Of a stretch of 64,000 nucleotides of DNA, positions 60,089 through 64,000 are shown in pieces (positions within the stretch are counted from its first letter, which is position 1; each line of letters begins with the position of its first letter). Below the pieces are notes generated by a model. The model searched no databases, was not told where the DNA came from, and saw nothing but the letters and a program-made list of their open reading frames with translations. Position numbers and translations under genes: made by a program. Origin of the DNA: Delphinus delphis (lineage: Eukaryota > Chordata > Mammalia > Artiodactyla > Delphinidae); contig NC_082689.1 of NCBI RefSeq assembly GCF_949987515.2, forward strand, positions 62,763,246 to 62,827,245, given 5' to 3'.

Positions 60089-60241
60089 ACTAGGAATATG
60101 CAGTCATTTGTTACTGTTTCCAAATTTTGTTTGGAAAATGTTTGTTACATTTGGAAAATGTTTGTTACAAATGTAACAAACAAATGTTTGTTACATTTGT
60201 TACTAGGAATATGCAGTCATTTGTTACTGTTTCCAAATTTT
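60089..60241. repeat. direct 40-bp repeat enclosing a 16-bp palindrome
   Basis: A 40-bp sequence beginning actaggaatatgcagtcatt occurs at 60089-60128 and 60202-60241. Between them ggaaaatgtttgttaca occurs twice. A perfect inverted repeat (acaaatgtaacaaaca, aa, tgtttgttacatttgt) spans 60167-60200. Confidence 0.95.
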
Positions 60242-60528
60242 AGGAATTGCTTTTCTTTATCTATTTTTATTTCATTATGTTTATTTATACAAAATAATGT
60301 GCATGGTTTCATAGTCAAAATTATATGACAAGGTGCATTCACAGAAGTCCTTCTTCCTTGTCCTCTCCACCCTGCTCCCTCCATACTATTCTCAATCTGT
60401 TCATAGGGGTTACAATTTTCATTAGTTTTATCTTTTCATCGTTGTTGTTTTTGGTGTAAGCATTTCTTTCTTGCTAGACATACACACTGCCATCATTTTT
60501 CTTACACAAAAGATAGCCTAGTGTTCTG

Positions 60529-60742
60529 CTTTTTTTTTTTTTTTTTTTTTTCGGTACGCGGGCCTCTCACTGTTATGGCCTCTCCCGCTGTGGAGCACAG
60601 GCTCTGGACGTGCAGGCTCAGCGGCCATGGCTCACGGGCCCAGCCGCTCCACGGCATGTGGGATCTTCCCGGACCGGGGCATGAACCCGTGTCCCCTGCA
60701 TTGGCAGGCGGACTCTCAATCACTGCGCCACCAGGGAAGCCC
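60529..60742 (-). mobile_element. short CHR-2-type SINE, antisense
   Basis: T20 tail, cggtacgcgggcctctcact, gcatgtgggatcttcccgga and head ending gccaccagggaagcc. Flanked by ttctgctttt on the left and ctctgctttctt on the right. The pieces on either side look like one old antisense LINE, so it probably inserted into that. Confidence 0.9.
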
Positions 60743-61154
60743 TCTGCTTTCTTACTGTTGATATATCCTGGAGATCATACCATCATTCCTTATCAATATA
60801 CAGAGATCTTCATTCCTTTTTACAGCTACATATTACTCCATTGTGTGGATATGCCATCATTTATTTAACCAAGAGTGGGGATTCATGCTGATGCTATTAA
60901 ATAATGAAAACAGACAATTAAAACTATAAAGCAGCCTCCCCTCACCTCCATGGCCTCCGGTATCAGCTGGAAATATCTCTTTTTACTGTAGAATGTATGG
61001 CATCCCATAAGTGTCATGGATCATGCCTCTGTGATAGCTTTGAACATCCTTCCCTTCTGGTGGTTTGATTCTGCAATAGATCTGTTAGCGTGGACGTGTA
61101 TGATGTGTATGTGGTGGGTAAGTTCCAAATGTTTATCTGGTTGTCTTTTTCAAG

Positions 61155-61280
61155 CTGATCGCACGTGCCAGCCTGGATACGTAAAATGTATGAATTCAAC
61201 TGTTTGTATTCCTCATCTTTTCTTGTGTGATGGAGACAACGACTGTGGAGATATGAGTGATGAAAACCCCATTTTCTGTG
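61155..61280 (+). CDS. LRP2: LRP2 exon 32: LA repeat 4 of cluster III
   Basis: Phase 1-1 exon of 42 codons: [15 protein letters not shown], then [21 protein letters not shown] complete LA repeat with all calcium ligands. The acceptor is tttttcaag, AAG rather than the commoner CAG or TAG. The donor is gtaaga. Confidence 0.94.
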
Positions 61281-62422
61281 GTAAGATAAAACTGCGTTTC
61301 CTTCTGTGGTTCCAGGGATGCATGTCTTGAGCTAATACAAAGATACATCGCCTGGGTGTTTGGGCTAATTTCAATTTGTTATCTCAAATTGACCTTGTAA
61401 GTAGATTCAGTAGGCAGTTACTTTAGGATGTAATTGTAGGGGCATAAGAAGCCCCTTCTCTCTGTTCCCTGGCTGGATGCCTGACTCCAAATATTTCTTC
61501 CAGAGACCAGCTCTAATGCCTATCTTTCTACAATTAAAGACCTTTTGTCTTCAGGAACTCCAGGCAGAATTTGCACATTGAGCCCTTGTATTTGCTCTCA
61601 ATACATTTGTAGTAGCCATTAGTAACTGAAAGGATTTTTCTCTCTTTTTCATATGTTTGACTTTCAGAAACCTTAATTTCATATTTAGCCATTTGGTTTA
61701 ATCAAATAATTTCCTGTATCTATTAAACTAAAAGGCCTTTCTTAAGCACGATGATTTTGAGACTATTGGTGTAAATAGATGCATCCTTTAAGAACTTAGT
61801 GATTGTCACCAGGCCAGGTTACAGTCCAAGAGCAGGAGTCAGTTGTAAAAACAGCAGCAAGAGGTAGCAGAAAATCTAGAAAACACATTAGACCAGAACT
61901 ACCTCAGGTTATGTGAGAAAAGAATCAATGTTCACGTGTAGGCAGAGTCATTTACTCAAATGAATTATAAGGATGATTAAGAGCAGAACTTTGATAACTC
62001 TCTAGAATCATGGTCTAAGATGGCTAAAAGATTGTGTGTAGGGTGAACTCAGATTTGGTTATATTGTTGTTTTTGCTTTTCAGTAGCATTTATTTTATTT
62101 TATGTTATGGCAGAAAACGTAGAACCAAGTTTTCTTTTATCTATAATTTGTGATTTCATGTGTCAAAAAAATAGTCTTTTGGTATTTCTAGCAAATGCAA
62201 TCCATTTTTGAACTTCTGGAATTTGGAAAAAAATTCTGGGAAACTGGAGTGGTATTGCTCTCCCATACTCTTCCCTCCCAATGGAAAACTTACACAAAAA
62301 CTCATTTCCCAGGCCTCAGCCTTCCTTTCTTGGCAACTCGTATCCAGATCAGAGATACAGGCAGGTTATTAGGAACAAGCTTGTGTGTTGCTCATGGGTT
62401 TTATCTTCTTTGCCTCCTGCAG
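61281..62422 (+). other. LRP2: intron, nothing recognised
   Basis: 1.1 kb between exons 32 and 33. No clear repeat. Confidence 0.65.
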
Positions 62423-62542
62423 TCTCTAAGTCGTGTAAGAGCGATGAGTTCCACTGCACATCTGGATCCTGTATTCCTAGCTTTTGGTTTTGTGATCACG
62501 AAAGAGATTGTTCTGACGGCTCTGATGAACCTGACACTTGTG
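62423..62542 (+). CDS. LRP2: LRP2 exon 33: LA repeat 5 of cluster III, last exon in window
   Basis: Phase 1-1 exon of 40 codons: [35 protein letters not shown] complete LA repeat. The acceptor is cctcctgcag and the donor gtaaga. Cluster III normally has ten repeats, so about five more, then the rest of the receptor, lie downstream of the window. Confidence 0.95.
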
Positions 62543-63171
62543 GTAAGAGAGTAAACAAGCATGAAAAGCATTGTAATGCGGCTGGAGACCCTCTTCCGAC
62601 TACTTCAAATATAGACTACGATTCTGGCTGCGGGATGTTTGCACTCCTTACTGAAACCACTCAGCAGACATTCATTAAAAACCTATTCATGCAGGGCACT
62701 GGGTGGGTTGCTGATCAGGATATGGAGGCTGCTGATCGATGCAGATGAAAAGAGATTATGTTGGTGATGCACCTGGTACCTGCCTGGCTTGTAGAACTCA
62801 ATTAATTGTAATTGACTCTGAGTTGGAATTTCTGAACTTGGCTGAGTTCTGACCCATAAGACTGTGGGAGGATCCAAGAGTGATTGAAATCATCATATAT
62901 AGGTGGAGGGGGCATATGAGGGGCACATATTTCTTTCTGTTCTGTGTGCCAGCTGAGGAGGTAGGGTCCATGGCCATCTGAGCTTCCTGAGATGTTCCAA
63001 GGACCTTCTAGTCATATTCTTAGAGGCAGTTGTGTGTTGCTTGTGTTTGAAGGCTGCTATTTACCTTTGGAAGTCCTAATCTATATCCACGCACAATTTT
63101 TTTTTACATAATTAAAAAAATATAAAGGTAAAATCGAATACATTGCTTTTTTGTCTGTCAATATTGCTGTA

Positions 63172-63364
63172 TAGGGGTCAGCAAACTATGGCCATGGGCC
63201 AGCTGCTTGTCTTTATAAATAAAGTTTCATTAGAATGCAGCCACATCCTGGCTATGGCTGCCTTTTTGCTACAATGGCAGTGTCAAGTAGGCGCGACAGA
63301 GAACATATGGCCTGTGAGCCTAAAATATATACTGTCTGGTTAAGAGAGAGTTTGCTGACCCCTG
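63172..63364 (+). mobile_element. hAT-type non-autonomous DNA transposon
   Basis: Terminal inverted repeats aggggtcagcaaac and gtttgctgacccct bound about 190 bases that include aataaagtttcattagaatg and agcctaaaatatatactgtc. This is a common eutherian MITE family of hAT type; I do not name the subfamily. Confidence 0.82.
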
Positions 63365-63545
63365 TTACAAAGTCTTCATACTCCTGTTTAATGGCTGTGT
63401 GATATTCCATTGAGTGGTTATATGATCATTGAATTAACTGCCTCTATTTTAAGCATTTAGATTGCTTTATTTTTTTCCTGTATTATAAATATCACTGCAG
63501 TAAGTACCATCACATATAAAGCTTTTTTTTGGAGTGGTATTTTCT

Positions 63546-63840
63546 TTTTTCTTTTTATAAATTTATTTATTTATTTTGGCTGCATTGGGTCTTCGTTGCT
63601 GCGCGCAGGCTTTCTCTAGTTGCGGTGCACGGGCTTCTCACAGTGGTGGCTTCTCTTGTTGCAGAGCACGGGCTCTAGGGCGCGCGGGCTTCAGTAGTTG
63701 TGGCACACAGGCTCAGTAGTTGTGGCGCACGGGCTTAGTTGCTCCATGGCAATGTGGGATCTTCCCGGACCAGGGCTCGAACCTGTGTCCCCTGCATTGG
63801 CAGGCAGATTCCCAACGACTGCGACACCAGGGAAGTCCCT
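63546..63840 (-). mobile_element. CHR-type SINE, antisense
   Basis: tttggctgcattgggtcttc, ctctagttgcggtgcacggg and head ending acaccagggaagtccct. Flanking repeat ggag[t/g]ggtattttctt at 63531-63545 and 63841-63855. Confidence 0.93.
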
Positions 63841-64000
63841 GGAGGGGTATTTTCTTAAGACCATTAGCCTAGTTTTGCAGCTGAATTCAGACTATTTTCT
63901 ATTCCTATCTTCCCTCAGGTTCAAATTCTGTGGCTAATAGAAAATGGTATTAGAAGCTCTTTGCCAATTTCTTTTTCCCCAACACTAAGAGTTTTGAGAA

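Larger units (their letters stand above)
58096..61154 (+). other. LRP2: 3-kb intron with two SINEs and a rearranged patch
   Basis: Contains SINEs at 58635-58842 and 60529-60742, diverged LINE-like sequence (about 58855-59100 and both sides of the second SINE) and the direct/inverted repeat patch at 60089-60241. Confidence 0.75.
733..62542 (+). other. LRP2: LRP2 (megalin) gene, internal segment of 33 exons
   Basis: Megalin is a very large type I membrane receptor (about 4,650 residues in human) of absorptive epithelia. It takes up vitamin-carrier complexes, albumin, hormones and other ligands by clathrin-mediated endocytosis. Seen here: 33 exons with GT-AG borders whose phases all agree, joining into one open frame of 6,914 bases. 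The module order is propeller, EGF, propeller, EGF, eight LA, two EGF, four more propellers separated by single EGF modules, EGF, then five LA repeats. That order, and stretches such as [20 protein letters not shown] and [17 protein letters not shown], fit LRP2 rather than LRP1 or LRP1B. By domain layout the segment corresponds roughly to human residues 600-2900; this is an estimate from memory, not an alignment. The promoter, first exons, transmembrane segment and NPxY tail are outside the window. The gene looks functional. Confidence 0.96.
62543..64000 (+). other. LRP2: intron (5' part) with hAT-like element and SINE
   Basis: Downstream of the last exon in the window. Holds the hAT-like element (63172-63364), an old LINE scrap (63370-63520) and a CHR SINE (63546-63840). 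No further LA-repeat exon is seen before the window ends. Confidence 0.75.

Noticed and set aside
733..62542. LRP1B or LRP1 instead of LRP2
   Set aside because: The module order and specific linker sequences fit megalin; LRP1 and LRP1B carry different LA numbers between their propeller blocks.
1..64000. CRISPR arrays, operons, bacterial or phage systems, tRNA or rRNA genes
   Set aside because: None is present. The tRNA-like heads belong to SINEs, and the sequence is a mammalian intron-exon gene.

Overview
The window is mammalian nuclear DNA and holds one gene segment on the + strand: 33 consecutive internal exons of LRP2 (megalin, gp330), the giant endocytic receptor of the LDL-receptor family. 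The exons were placed by joining GT-AG junctions whose phases agree. All 33 join into one uninterrupted frame of 6,914 bases (about 2,304 codons) with no stop or frameshift. Neither the start codon and signal peptide nor the transmembrane segment and cytoplasmic tail is present, so both ends of the gene lie outside. Protein identity rests on remembered similarity to human and mouse megalin, not on an alignment run here.

Protein order, 5' to 3': end of YWTD beta-propeller 1 (733-935); EGF-like module (2746-2886); propeller 2 (8981-19767); EGF-like module plus the eight LDL-receptor class A (LA) repeats of ligand-binding cluster II (20118-25540); two EGF-like modules, the second calcium-binding (26692-26940); propeller 3 (28028-31357); EGF (32998-33120); propeller 4 (37664-47936); EGF (49084 on); propeller 5, EGF and the start of propeller 6 (49084-53998); rest of propeller 6 (54131-56364); EGF (56078-57280); and the first five LA repeats of cluster III (57077-62542). 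In the cell the LA clusters bind ligands with calcium. The propeller/EGF blocks are known in this family for acid-dependent ligand release.

The introns are full of interspersed repeats that point to a cetacean: about ten tRNA-derived CHR-type SINEs (the 'cttccctggtggcgca' family of whales, hippos and relatives), several 5'-truncated L1 insertions with intact target-site duplications, older L1 fragments, many MIRs and a hAT-like DNA element. Nearly all young SINEs and most L1s lie antisense to the gene.

I found no new biological system. The observations most worth a second look are: a 108-bp tandem duplication covering the 3' splice site and first part of one exon (45328-45544), which creates a second in-frame acceptor; LA repeats in cluster III with altered calcium-ligand residues; a possible 15-nt in-frame microexon (25973-25987); and a compact inverted/direct repeat rearrangement (60089-60241).
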